Shown: positions 50,801 through 62,929 of the stretch, one piece after another | How positions within the stretch are numbered: position 1 is the first letter of the stretch | Layout: each line of letters starts with the position of its first letter | Assembly (NCBI GenBank): GCA_025738555.1 | Contig: JAOVFP010000016.1 | Location: forward strand, 3,162,001 to 3,226,000 | Source: Cyathus striatus | Taxonomy: Eukaryota; Basidiomycota; Agaricomycetes; Agaricales; Nidulariaceae | Reading direction: 5' to 3' | DNA: 64,000 nt | Notes under the pieces: model-generated | What the model saw: only the letters and a program-made list of their open reading frames with translations | Databases searched by the model: none | What the model was told of the DNA's origin: nothing | Position numbers and translations under genes: made by a program

Positions 50801-53237
50801 AGTTCCATAAGTCTCATAACTAGTTTCAAGCATTGCGTGAGCGTCCTTACCTTCCATTGCGCCTTCCATTTCGTCTTCAACACCACCTTCGAGATCCTCG
50901 TTCAAGCCCAACATTTCTCCGAGCGCATCGTCGACGGCCTGTTGATTAACAAGATTGTCGTTCACCGGCTGCGCTGCTCCCTCAATAGCGGGCTGAACTA
51001 CAGGCAGTACCTCTTCTTCTCCTTCTTCTTCTCCTTCTTCTTCTCCCTCCTCCTCATCCTCCTCTAGATCTACATCCTCATCAGCCTCTTCTTCGTCTTC
51101 CTCATCGTCTTGTGGAGGGGCGAAGCCTCTCCAATCTCTTTCTTCAACTTCGGCAGGCCAAAACGGAGGTTCCTCCTGCGCAGCAACGTTATGGGGCTGG
51201 TTGTTTTCGTCCTGGTCATCTGAGTCAGAGTCAGAAAGCGGCATCAAACGCGGTGGAGATCCCTCGACCGCCTCTGTTTCAGATTCTGAAGTTGTACTGT
51301 CAAGCTCCGGTGACAATGTCTCCAATTTCGGCTCTTTGTTCCTTTCTACCTCTGGATCAGCGAAGTACCTCGGTGTATCTCTCTCCGGATTGAAATCTGA
51401 ATCAGAGTCAGAGTCAGAATTAAGCACTCGTTGTAACTCATGAAGTCTTCGTTGAGTGAGGGAAGGGTACTCTTCATCGGTATCATCATGAACTATCTCC
51501 TCTTCGTATTCTAGTTCTCGTGTAGCTTGACCAAAGTAGTCCGGTTGACGAGAAGGACCAGCAGCTATTTCTAACTCCTCTGGTGCACGATAGGTCGAAA
51601 GGCTTGGTGACTCTAGTGGTGATCTAGCAGGAGAGACCAGAAATGGGGAATTGAGACCAGAATTTGCTAATACATTAGTCGGTAATGGCGGCCGGCGAAG
51701 GCCATCTGGGTAAACTGGACGGGGTCGCGCATATGATGAGCTGGGTTCCTCAGATCTCCTGAACTCAGATGACAAATTTGAAGTGTCCAGTAACGAACTG
51801 GGTGAAGAGAACGAGTCCTTAAGGGATCGGGGCTCTGAAAAACTCCTACGCGTATCGCGAGCCCCACCATTCGAGGTAGGAGGTACTTTGAAGGTGAAGT
51901 CGAATTTACCATCAGGAGAAGCTGTATGCGGAGGAACAAGTGGTCGTGTGGAAGGCTGGGTAAGAGATGGAGTCGCAATACGTCGACGTAAACCTCCGGG
52001 TTTCATACCATAGGGACGACGAGTATTTGCACGTCCCTTGATACGATTCCCTATCCGTCCTACTTGAAGGTCGTTTTCGGAGTCACTAGATGCTAGTCTT
52101 CTACGTGATCGTGCAGGTTGCCTACCTTCTGGTTCTTTTCCTTTGGCTTTCTTAACTGGTCTTTCAAATGGCTGGTTACCGGCGACCAGGGGGGGATTAG
52201 GTCTCCGTAGAGCTCCCATCTCCTGCAATGCCCTTAGAGCCTCTTGTTGCCGCCGATGAAGGTCTTCCCTGATAACAGGTATACCTATATTTTCCACCCT
52301 TGGAGCAGGAGCTGGAGCTGGAGCTGGAGGGGCTGGAGGAGCAGCCACTTCATCGGGGAGCACTTCATCATCCTCAAATACTCCAGGTCTGGCATTCTGT
52401 GATATCCATTCACGCAATAAGAAAACTGCAACAAACGTGAGAACAATCACAGATGCGATAATTTGCCCAGTGAAGATATCGGCTGAAACGGCTAACCAGA
52501 CGGGATGTGAGGACAGTCTCCCGAGTAGAGTCTTCGGGAGTGGAGTCGCAGAATCATGACGTATTCTGTTGTAAAAGGGGGAAGAATCTGTAGGTGTAGG
52601 CCGTGGCCGATCACTAATCCACCATGCTCTACAGAAAGTGGTCAAAATAGCAACGTAAATAAATAAATGTAATGTCATACGTTGAATCACCCATCGAAAA
52701 ATACATCCTCCAAGTCCATACAGTTATCCAAGGAAGAACGGCAAGCCAGATAATCGCGACAGCAATACCCCTGGCAACAAATAATATTCCAAAAAGACAT
52801 TGTTGAGCCAATCTTCGAATTAGAAGTACAGGAGGAAGATGCGACGGCATATCTGCCGCATACACTGAGGCGCAACATTTCGTTAGCGATCGGTCGCTTC
52901 AAAGAACAGCATATTTACCTTTAGTGAAGGAATACGGATGCTTGCAGACATCACAATTCTTCTTTTTGCTATGTGCTAACCATGTAGTCAAACTGAACAA
53001 ATTAATACCTCGGGTTGGTTAAAAGAGCGGCAGGCGGCAGCTCACCAGTCTTGATGGATATACCGTATCGTCCCAGAACACTTGCATGGATGGAAGAGAG
53101 GTTGATCAGGCTCCGCCGGGGCACTACATATGCGACATGTATCTTTTCATGAAAGTACACAGAACTGGTCAATTACAAAACTATAACATGCTCCACAAAA
53201 GACACCTACCTTGTTCCTCGGCTTCGCGCATCGACAT
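47809..53237 (-). CDS. SSM4: Doa10/MARCH6-type ER membrane E3 ubiquitin ligase
   Basis: Large multi-exon gene. The N-terminus (MSMREAEEQDTCRICS) opens a RING-CH domain: CRIC, HPCKCSGTIRYIHQDCL, CDVCKHPY, with the His in the middle position. Then come two hydrophobic segments, and a very long disordered acidic/Ser-rich region (about 50.9-52.4 kb, with EEEGEE repeats). Further multispanning parts follow: PIHGVLQN, DPHRFFQIVHLPIRAI, GQGPTERAFAVVLGYAVVG, MVLDLCTVWLFPEA, NVPVDLLFLHLVLPYTMRYF and DDYCIVYIPPLFRYRV. The C-terminus (VRDKEFLVEMRLRNHEPDKE) matches the conserved last element of Doa10. It ubiquitinates misfolded and short-lived ER and nuclear-envelope proteins in ERAD-C. I followed the junctions around 50.2, 50.8 and 49.2 kb and found them in frame. 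Start 53237 is the upstream of two close ATGs. Confidence 0.9.
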
Positions 53238-55853
53238 CGTGAAGATGCCTGTACGGTTCAACTAAGAACAGTACTAAGGCTTATATTGAAGATATAAAAG
53301 AATTGAAGAAAGAAGGACGAGGGTTGAGCTCGTCGTCGGCAATGACGAGGGGACAAGTAGAAGTATGTTTGTAAGAATCGAGAAGCTTGTGCGGTGCTCG
53401 TTCTAACCGGCTGGCACGTGGCTACTGTGGAATCATCCCAGGCTCATCGCCACCGCCGTCCAAAACTTCAAATAAGTTCTCTGCAATCTACTGCCACGGT
53501 CCTAACCTCTTTCTCAGCTTCGCTTCGTGACTCAATTTCAAGACAAAACTATAACAAAATCATCTTCAAATGAAATATAAGAATTTCTTTGCCGGTTGGC
53601 GCTTATTGCTATGCTGTAAAACTTATCAATCTTTCTAACCATTAGCACCAGAATGATTTAAAGGTACGTTGTTACAATACTTAATGCCCATGTATGTATT
53701 TTAAAGCTACAGCAATGGCCACAGCAAGCTGAAATTGATTATTTTTAGTCGATGGATATTCGTGGTTATGCGTGACATTATCCTACACTTTCTGCACTAT
53801 TTCTGGACGGAATCGTCCTGCCTTTCTGGATCTGCGCTCACCGAATGCACACCATGTCCCTGCCCGGGTGTACCTCCGGGAGATGCCGGTCTCCGAGGTT
53901 AGGCGTTCAACCATCAATATAGATGGAAGCACCTTGAAGCACGCAACTTCCCACTGAACACTGTTAAAATACCCAACATCGCTCGATTATACTTGCCTGC
54001 ATGGCGCCGGCCTACCCCACTCGGTAATAGTCTTACAGGGTAGTCCTGGTTCGCCATAAAGCGCAATCCGGTTGAAATTTACCATCGCAGTTGACAATCG
54101 AACCGATCCCTTCAAAACTCATTACTGAACCAACCTTTCTGGCCCAGCTCAAAGAAGTGCAATTCAAACTTAATCCGTATCCTCTACCCAAGCACGTGTA
54201 ACCTCGGTCCTCACAGCTATTAAATCTCCTCTGAATCCGCAATATTCCCGTCGTTCCCTGAAAACGTTGACATTCTACTTAATTTGTGCGAAATGAACAA
54301 TTGTCTATGCGCGTTCTGCTCGCGGGTATATACTTCGTCTCATAACGTTATCGGGACTTAGGACCTCAGGTACTACGACCATTTATAATCGATGCTGCGC
54401 CTTGTTACGCGTCGTTGGGGCCTTCAAAAGTCTATACACTTATCTTGGCAACACTGATGAACTTGACATCTACGGGATTGGCGTCTATCTGCCTCCACCT
54501 CTTCTAGTTAGGTGAATATCTAGGATAGTAAATACATAGAGAGTAACTGTGTTCGAAGGAACCAAAATAACTCGGTTAATGATCCCCGGTCAATTCGACC
54601 ACTCGCGGATACGAATGCTCACAGAAACGGTCTTATGTGGGGTATTATAAATAACATCAAGCTTAACGGAGAAGTGGGTGTTTTTATCGACCGTGAAAAG
54701 TCGTCGCCAGTTACGTTTGAAGTACCCTTACTCTTTCTTATTGCATACAAACTATTTAAGGTGGAACACACCCCACACTACCAGAGGCCGCACTGTTCCA
54801 ATCGTCGTGAAAATGCCGTTTACGGTCCGAATATCTGTACTCTACAAAACAAATCTCAGCCTACAAGAAGAATACATAGGGTGGTCTCACGTTAATCCGG
54901 GGCTTACTCCTAGCGGATAATGGAGGTGGTATCTGGAGCACTGGAGCCTGCTTTATATTAGCGAGTCCGTAGATCTGGATTCTGGCACTCCCTAAATGTA
55001 GGTGCAATCGCACAGATTCATTGATATTACTCTTGAAAGCTTTCGACAAACAACCCCTAGGCTTCCACAACACCTCCAAATGTTCGTTTTGTTTAATTGG
55101 AAGTCAACGATTCTGGCATGACTTGTCCTACATCTTCAACGGCACCCATTATTTCATTTGCTGCCTTATTTTCCGATCTTTCACTCAGCATATGGCGATG
55201 CTATTACCGTCGTCATTTCGTCCGTTGATCACGACTGATGACTGTATTATGTTGACTACTTATCTTCTAGTACTGGCATGTGCTCGGTGAGACTTATTGA
55301 AAGATAGCAAGTTGAATAGGATATGTGCCATGCATGAGCATACCCCAGCGGAAGGAACATGTTCAGTGGTAGTGAATTATCGTGCGGATGGTCGCTGGGC
55401 ACCTTGCTTGAGACTGTCTCCTATTCGTATGTCGAATGCCTATTTCCCCAAGCCCATGTGGGGAAGTGTCTATTTATAGCCTATCTACTCCGCCTCTTCC
55501 AACTTCTGTTCCCATTCGCGTCTTTCCCACCTGAATTTCCCCTATGCATTGGCTGCATCTCTTATATCGCATTTGCTTGTACCGGACCTCCGGGATGCAC
55601 CCATGCGCAGTCCATGCGTTCGTAGCCTTCTGCAGGAACCGAATTAGAAACTCAACTGCTCTAGTTAATTGCTCGGTCAGCAGAGAACCATCTTTGTTCT
55701 TCTGTTCACGCCTCGAAATTCGGCTTCCATGCGTATGTCGCTCGATAAGACGTGCTAGTTGGCAGAATCATTCGCTCTAAAATCAAGATATAAATGAACC
55801 CATTCAGGAGATAGGTATTCTCGTTCTTGCTTTGCTGTCGAGGATCTTCTACT
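53238..55853. other. Gene-poor stretch of 2.6 kb
   Basis: Divergent spacer between Doa10 and the sedolisin. Beyond the presumed promoters at its ends nothing was recognised. Confidence 0.45.
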
Positions 55854-58155
55854 ATGCTTGTACCAGCTGCTCTTGTTTTAGGATTCCTACAACTATGTAC
55901 CGCGACGCCGTTACAGAAACGGTGGGATGACCTTGCAGAGAAGCACTCATGGGTCGAAATCCCGAAAGGTTGGGAGCTCGTCGCCCCTGCACCAGCGGAC
56001 CATAAGTTCGAGTTGCGTATTGGCTTGAAACAAGACAAATTTGAAGACCTTATTACAACACTTATGGAAACTAGTGATCCTTATCACGAGAGGTAGACTT
56101 TTTTCCGTTACTGCATGGAGTATGCCTCCTATAACATATCAAAAATCGTAACAGATATGGCCAACATCTGACCAAAGAAGAAGTGGAGACATTAGTAGCT
56201 CCTCATCCTGACTCCGTTGATGCCGTTGAATCGTGGCTCAGCTTCCACGGCATCGATTCTTCAGATATTGCGCATCGCGCTGGTGGTGGAGATTGGATTA
56301 CTCTACACGTGTCCGTTGCCCAGGCAGAACGAATGCTCGGAACAAATTATAATGTTTATCGCCATCCGAAGTCAGGGCAACAAGTAGTTCGAACCCTTGG
56401 CTACTCTCTGCCTCGGGAACTGCATTCTCATGTTAATGTGGTGGCCCCTACCACATACTTTGGTACCATCCGCAGTATGCGCGCCACAAGCTTTTTGCAG
56501 CCCGATATTAAGCCTGTCGAGATGAAAGTTGCGGAAGCTGATTTGTCTATTGCGGCCACTGTCCCATCAAGCTGCGCCACTACCATTACGCCAGCATGTC
56601 TAAGAGCTTTGTATAACACCTCCGCCTACGTTCCACAGGCGACAACCGTGAACAACCTTGGGGTTGCAGGTTATCTGGACGAATTTGCTAACCGCGCCGA
56701 CCTCCAGGTTCAGACTTCTCACTCACTCATTGTAGATATTTGGCTGAATCAAACTAGACTTTCTTCAACAGGTTCCGTACTGACGCTGCTGGCTCAAGTT
56801 TCACTACTGTTCAAGTCAATGGTGGTGGAGACGATCAGACAGATCCTGGTACTGAGGTTTGTATTAATGCCAATGAAATACAATGTATCTCGTCGACTCA
56901 TCTTACGTTAAGGCTAACCTCGATATCCAATATACAACCGGCATCTCCTTCCCAACTCCGAATATCTACTACAGCACAGGAGGATCTCCTCCATTCACCC
57001 CTGACTCCCAGACCACAACGAATACTAACGAACCTTACCTTGATTGGCTGAATTTCATTCTCGCTCAAAGCACCATTCCCCAAGTGGTTTCAACTTCATA
57101 TGGTGATGATGAACAAACCGTTAGTGAAACCTTTTGAAATCTGGATTCTCATTGCTTATGAATTTCGGTAGGTTCCGTTTGACTATGCCACCAGCGTCTG
57201 TAATTTGTTCGCTCAGCTTGGTGCTCGTGGTACCACTGCTTTCTTCTCCAGTGGCGATGACGGGTATGTGCTATGTTTACCAACGAGCAGTCCACTTCTA
57301 ATTAACGTATTAAGTGTCGGTGCTGGCGACTGCTTGACGAACGATGGCACTAAACAGAAGATATTCCAGCCTAATTTCCCTGCATCGTAAGCATTATCAA
57401 CTTACGGTCTTCCACAGTAACTCATGTCAGTTACAAAGATGCCCGTTTGTTACTACAGTCGGTGGAACCACACGCGTTAACCCAGAGGTCGCTGTCAGTT
57501 TCTCTGGGGGAGGTTTCTCCCGTTATTTCGCTCAGCCGTCGTACCAAACTACCGCTGTTAATACATTTGTAACTGGACTTGGCACCAAGTTTTCTGGTCT
57601 TTTCAAGTACGTATAACCCCCTGATTTCATGCTTGTATTCAGTTGTTGCCACATACAGTAAAACTGGGCGCGCATATCCCGATGTAGCAGCTCAAGGCAA
57701 CGGCTTCCAGGTCGTGATCGGTGGACGAGTTAGCTCGGTGGGAGGCACCAGTGCCAGTTCACCTGTAAGATAATTAATCACTTGAATTTGTATGGTGCTG
57801 AATTATTTGAATATTATACAGACGGTTGCTGGTGTATTCTCCCTTCTGAATGATTTCCGTCTTGCAAATGGCAAGACTTCACTAGGATTTGTCAACCCTC
57901 TACTCTATTCTACTGCCTCAACTGGGTTTAATGACATAACTTCTGGATCGAACCCCGGATGCGGGACTACTGGCAAGTTCCATTTATATTCTTAATCGGG
58001 GATGCGGGCTAACTGTACTCCAGGCTTCACCGCTGGAAAGGGATGGGATCCGGTGAGCAGAAAGTATATATAAGCATTCTTCGTACTAACCTATTATCGT
58101 TAGGTTACTGGCTTAGGTACTCCTGATTTCTTGAAGCTGCAAAAACTGGTTTAAT
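55854..58155 (+). CDS. Sedolisin (S53) serine-carboxyl peptidase, tripeptidyl-peptidase type
   Basis: Signal peptide ([17 protein letters not shown]), a pro-domain ([49 protein letters not shown]), then the S53 catalytic domain: [39 protein letters not shown] with the Glu and Asp of the catalytic triad spaced four apart, [67 protein letters not shown] with the nucleophile Ser, and [13 protein letters not shown]. About ten introns, all in phase. One of them (57973-58023) has a GC-AG boundary. Secreted acid peptidase, autoprocessed from a proenzyme. No lesion. Confidence 0.92.
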
Positions 58156-60839
58156 ATTCCGGGTGAATCATTATGAATACTGCTTGTACATAAATAAATA
58201 CATACATGAGAATGAAGTTTTCATTGGCGTTCGGATAGCTGAGAATACTTACATATAATGAACTTCGATTTTCGAAACTTCGTTGCGAACCTTTGTAACG
58301 GACGTACTTAGATACATAGGAAATGTATTACCATACTGTGATACGCATAAGTAAATTCACCGGGACCGGTATTAAAGCTTATCAAAGCCAAGTGGATTGA
58401 ATATATAAGTATTGAATTCATCCCCCACGAGGACACGTTTGAATTAGCCATGTGGATACGCCACACCGTCCGGGCGCTGGATGGTGACAGTGGAGTACAC
58501 CATCAGCACTGTTGAAGGCAATCTGAATATATTTTACGAGGTGTTGTATCCATCTCGTTGGCATGAATTCAACACGGATTTGAAAGAAACTGACAAGGCT
58601 GTACAAAGCAACCCCTTGATCCCCTAGATGGTTGTGAAATGCGTCATATGACGATTCGCGAATCCACAAGACCATTTAAATGGCCATCATAATTTTTTTG
58701 CCAGGTTATTTACGTCGGTTGTAATGATATCTCGCCGTTGACTTACAGCATGCGAAAGTGTCGGTCGTCGTTGTGAACATCCTATCTAAGCTCTAAGGCA
58801 CATACATAGGCGCATTGGCAGGAATTCAATGCAAAGGGGTACAATTGCAGCTTAACCGTCGCAGTGTCGCCAAGATGTGTTGTTACTCCTCTAGATCGGA
58901 ATTGCTGTTTGTCTGCATTTAATATTGGTTACTACTGGTGCGTTTGAAAAAAAAGTTGAATCGAAGCATAAAACAATTACTTAGCGTCAAGAAAAAGATG
59001 ATAGACACTTTGATTTACGGAATCGCAGAGGCTAGTAAAGACAGAACCTCGCCTATTTCCCAGAAATGATTTACCACAGGACAAAATCGGACCGACTTAA
59101 TGGCACGACGCTCTCGTGATTTGCGGAAACTGGAACCACCTCAAAATTTGAGCTATTCGCTTGGAAGGCATAGCCATCGGTTGGGTGGAATTCCGTACGC
59201 ACGAGGTGGTACAAAGTATCGGTGTTGCTCAGCGTATACAACTCATCAGAAACCCCATTTCCTTCAGGTCTTTCGGGGGATATATTACGGCATACGACGA
59301 ATTTTGTCCTTCGTGAATAATTCCGGACTCGTCGGTAAAGCCTAACTTTGCTTCTGCATCTTCTATATCGACGATCTAAGCTAGACACCTTTCTTTTGGT
59401 CAGCTTTTCCCAGTAGATTATTGTACTGAGCCATTAATCACCTGCTATTTCTCTACGAGTAAGCGGTTATCACTGCTTAACTTTAGAGCGGATGTCAATG
59501 TCCAAATCCAGCATGTCCATTTTGTGTGTGATCTGATTCTAGCAGTAAGTTAGTATGGGGCTCGTACCTGTACATGAGCGAGTCGGATGACCGCCAAATT
59601 ATTTGAAGCCAGCCACTGTGAACGGAGTTTTGAACATATGACTGCGACTAAATCTATAGATCACCAGTAGTTTTTCTCTTTTCCCCTTATGCTCATGTTC
59701 GTGCCAGCAGCCGCCCCGTAGAACTCCAGATAGACATCATATCAAAGCTGTAGCCCGGCGCGGAATTCGTTTTCTGTTCGAATATGAGAGCTTATTAAGA
59801 CAAAATACCTTCATCTATATTTACTGGACATTGCATAAATAAGCAGCATGTAATGTTCTGGAGTCGAGGAGCCGATGGAAAGGAGTCTATATTCCACCGC
59901 CGATCAGTTTCGGAAAGAGATAAAGTACATCATTCAATCACACCTTACTGGGTGGGTTTTTCCACTTGGTATTATCATCCTATCTTGATGTGCACCAAAT
60001 GGATGGGCATACGGGGGCATTACCAATAAAATTCTGGTGCTGTTCGAAAGCTCGGAGTTGCCTTGAAAAGGAGATCCGGCAGGAACGACAAATGCGTGAC
60101 AAATATTCAAGTCAAAAAGGGTATTTCTTCAATCTTGCGACAAGAAAAGACTTGGCCATTCTGCGGATTACCGCGGAATAGTGACAACGTGTTTCTGTGA
60201 ACACGAGAGCCGTATAGGAGTGGTAGACTGTGGTAGGTGATGTCCACGCTGAACACGAGAGCTGCGACAATCCTGGAAGTTTCCGAAAACTAAACTACTT
60301 CAGCCAAACGTGTTTCCATAGGCTTATTGGAGGTACCGTGGTGTGCTTACTTATTTCATGTATCCCTGTAGCTACATAGCTTCAATGTAATGTTGCGATA
60401 ATTCATTTGATGAAAATAGATTGACCTTTCCGCGCAATCGCCATCTAAGCGACAGGAGGAATGCGGCTGATTCGATGTTTTCATAACACGTACTTATAAG
60501 TTATGCATCGCGAAGGGCTCTACTGCATGGCTAGATGCGCTATTGTTATATATGATACATTGGCGTCAGTTTTAGACATAAATAATGGCACGACGGTTAC
60601 CTAGTACATACTTTCGAAATCTGAAGTTGTGGCACGATTGTTGAGATGGTGTGCCTCATCATTATCCATCTAACTCAGCCTTCAGCGACATTATCACGGA
60701 CGTCGGAGCGGAGTTAGCGGCAGGTATGGAGTGCCTCGAAGTCTTCGGCAAATCCCGTGCGTGACTAGTCACAGAGTTGAGCGCGTCGCGTCCAAGTTGA
60801 AAGTTGTTCTCCACTTCGAATGTAGCGACTGGAGACAAA
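58156..60839. other. Gene-poor stretch of 2.7 kb
   Basis: Between the sedolisin 3' end and the APC15-like gene. Scattered short frames without signatures. No repeats or RNA genes recognised. Confidence 0.45.
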
Positions 60840-61564
60840 ATGTCGGTAAGTAATGTATATTCTCTTTTTTCTTTCTGCTTACTGTCTACTAGGACCTAAC
60901 TTTCTGCTACCTACACATGACACGCAATGACCTCTTAATCTTGGATACCATCGAAACGCCAGAATATATTAAGGGAGAACTATCAGACGACGGTGCGGGA
61001 TATCCTTTACGCTTATCATGGTTACTGAAGCGTCCTTAGAACTCGATATACCTCCCCACATGGTTCCGCCAAACCCGGACGACTCAGATAGTACGTGTTC
61101 CCGTCCCCAACGTTTCATGAGTGGACAGCTAACCCAATCGAGTAGTCCTACCTTCTCAGGTTCATCCTTCGTATCCTTACGGCAATCCGACAAACATCAA
61201 GCACCCAGCGGCACGTCCGCGGCCACCCTATGATCCTTTTTCTCGTGCTTTGTTTGAAGATATGGGGTATGGGGGTGGAGGAATTAACGGAGCTTTGCGG
61301 TGGAAAGATTTGGCGTTAGACGACCTTCTGCCAATTGATGAGGAAAAGGAGGAGGCGAAGAGAGCTCTGAACGCAAGGAAAATGGCCAGCGGGGCATCAG
61401 GCCACAATCCTTCAAGCTCCCAACCGCACCAGCCGCCACCGCCCCAGGTTCCTACAAACCAAAACCAAGATGAAGAAGATGATGATGACGAGGACAATGA
61501 TGAAGCCGATGAGGAGGACGATGAGGAGGAAGATGAAGACAGCGAAGGAAACCAAGATCAGTGA
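60840..61564 (+). CDS. APC15-like acidic protein (anaphase-promoting complex subunit candidate)
   Basis: Proposed exons 60840-60845, 60963-60992, 61040-61090 and 61160-61564 sum to 164 codons including the stop, all in phase. The last exon is firm: YPYGNPTNIKHP, PPYDPFSRALFEDMGYGGGG, INGALRWKDLALDDLLPIDE, a Gln/Pro linker and a long Asp/Glu tail ending EGNQDQ. The W...L.LLPI element before an acidic C-terminus is the pattern of APC15/Mnd2, which helps the APC/C turn over the mitotic checkpoint complex. The homology is inferred from this pattern only. The N-terminal exons are uncertain: another reading of the same DNA (MSDLTFCYLHMTRNDLL) is also open but fails to join the last exon in frame. 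Converges with RRP4, stops 55 bp apart. Confidence 0.5.
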
Positions 61565-61619
61565 CATCAACCCCTCGTAATAGTATCATATCAATATTTT
61601 ATACCCATGTACTAGTATA

Positions 61620-62929
61620 TTATCTTCTAGTGATAGATGCTACTAATACATCTCCGTAATCTTCTAGCAGAAGGTCTTTTACGGTACCTTCCTGCTCAAC
61701 TACCCACTCGTAGGCGTTAAGCAGAAGTGTATCTGATAGGGGAATGAAGTGGGATGATAAGATGCGAATGATGTTGGTAACGCGTGATATGGCAGTGCGG
61801 GTAGATTCGTCTATCTCCTACAAACTAAGTCAGAACGCAGCGCTACCGATATGTATAAATGAACTCGACGAACATCATTCTGGTTTGAGTATACGGCCTC
61901 AGCATCAAATCCTTCCTCGCCCTCCTGCTCGCTTTCTTTGACATGCTTGCTCACCCAAATATAACCGTTCAGACCGAGAATGAGGTCAACTCCACAAGGA
62001 AGTGATAAAAAGTGAGATTTTAGGCGGCGGACCAAAATAGGTGGAACAGCAACTATTTGCCCATTCCGTAGCTAGGTAGGAAGAGATCAAGAATGAGGCC
62101 TTGGTCGGACAAATCAAAGCTAGAAATGACTATACCTTCCCATACCTTAAGGAGCGTGTGTGTAGAGACATGGCCCCATCTGCAAAGAACGCCTGTACCT
62201 CGGCCACAAGAAGATCCCCTTCCTCAAAAAAGTTACGCATTTGGAGTTCATCACTCTCCAGTTTTCTCCGCTACAGTCGCATGGCATGAAATTAGCCAAA
62301 TCTTTGCAAGCGTCCGATTAACATAGCCAATGTACCTGTATACCTCCAGGAAGATTGACAGAAGACAACATTAGCACGGCGTCCTGTCGGGAATTGGCAT
62401 CTACTTTCCAGCGTTTCGGCTGCACCTAGGAACCGCAAGTTAATCCCCGTCACAAGGCACTATCATAAGTCGAGAGAAAACTTTGTGACATACCTCTGTA
62501 ATGCGACCGACCACAAGATCTCCGACTTCGGGATTGTATCTGCAGTAATGCGAGTCATGATGAGCGACATATGCCATAGGAAACGTCGGGCTGATTTCAT
62601 ACCGCGTTCGAATAGCTCGGACGGTGACCAGCTTGTTCACCCGTTCGATGGTTCCTGCAACCGATGAGATAACTTCTTCGTTGTTTACATATGTTCCGTG
62701 ACCACTGTCTCACCTGTCGTCAGATGCAATACGATATTTCAAATGCAACGGAGTGGTCCCACCGCATAAAGGCTTGCGAAGACGTGAGTGTTTCACCAGG
62801 GTATGTGAGTCGGGATCCGCCTGTCTCGAGAAGGTCGAAGTCGTCAAGGTCCATGAGAGCTTCATCTGGGTGCTTTGTGGTTGGATAGATATCGTCCGTC
62901 TGTACGGGGAACGAGCTGAAAGAGATCAT
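61620..62929 (-). CDS. RRP4: Exosome complex subunit Rrp4
   Basis: Multi-exon gene, phases consistent. N-terminal domain: [35 protein letters not shown]1 RNA-binding domain: [54 protein letters not shown]-like C-terminal domain: [15 protein letters not shown], where GLNGYIW replaces the GxxG-type motif usual for Rrp4. It ends TRR before the stop at 61620-61622. Rrp4 is one of the three cap subunits guiding RNA into the nuclear and cytoplasmic exosome. The start at 62929 is the first ATG; upstream in-frame sequence lacks another. No lesion. Confidence 0.92.

Noticed and set aside
47809..53237. A frameshift in the Doa10 gene near 50.2-50.3 kb
   Set aside because: The apparent frame change disappears with a 52-nt intron ending at CATATAG, which keeps phase 0.
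56700..56780. A frameshift in the sedolisin near ADLQ / FRTD
   Set aside because: Using the acceptor AACTAG gives [12 protein letters not shown] in phase, matching the family.
61018..61233. Plus frame MVTEASLELDIPPHMV, possibly an exon of the APC15-like gene
   Set aside because: It cannot be joined in phase to the firm last exon; the competing frame through NSIYLPTWFRQ joins on both sides. Kept as an open alternative only.
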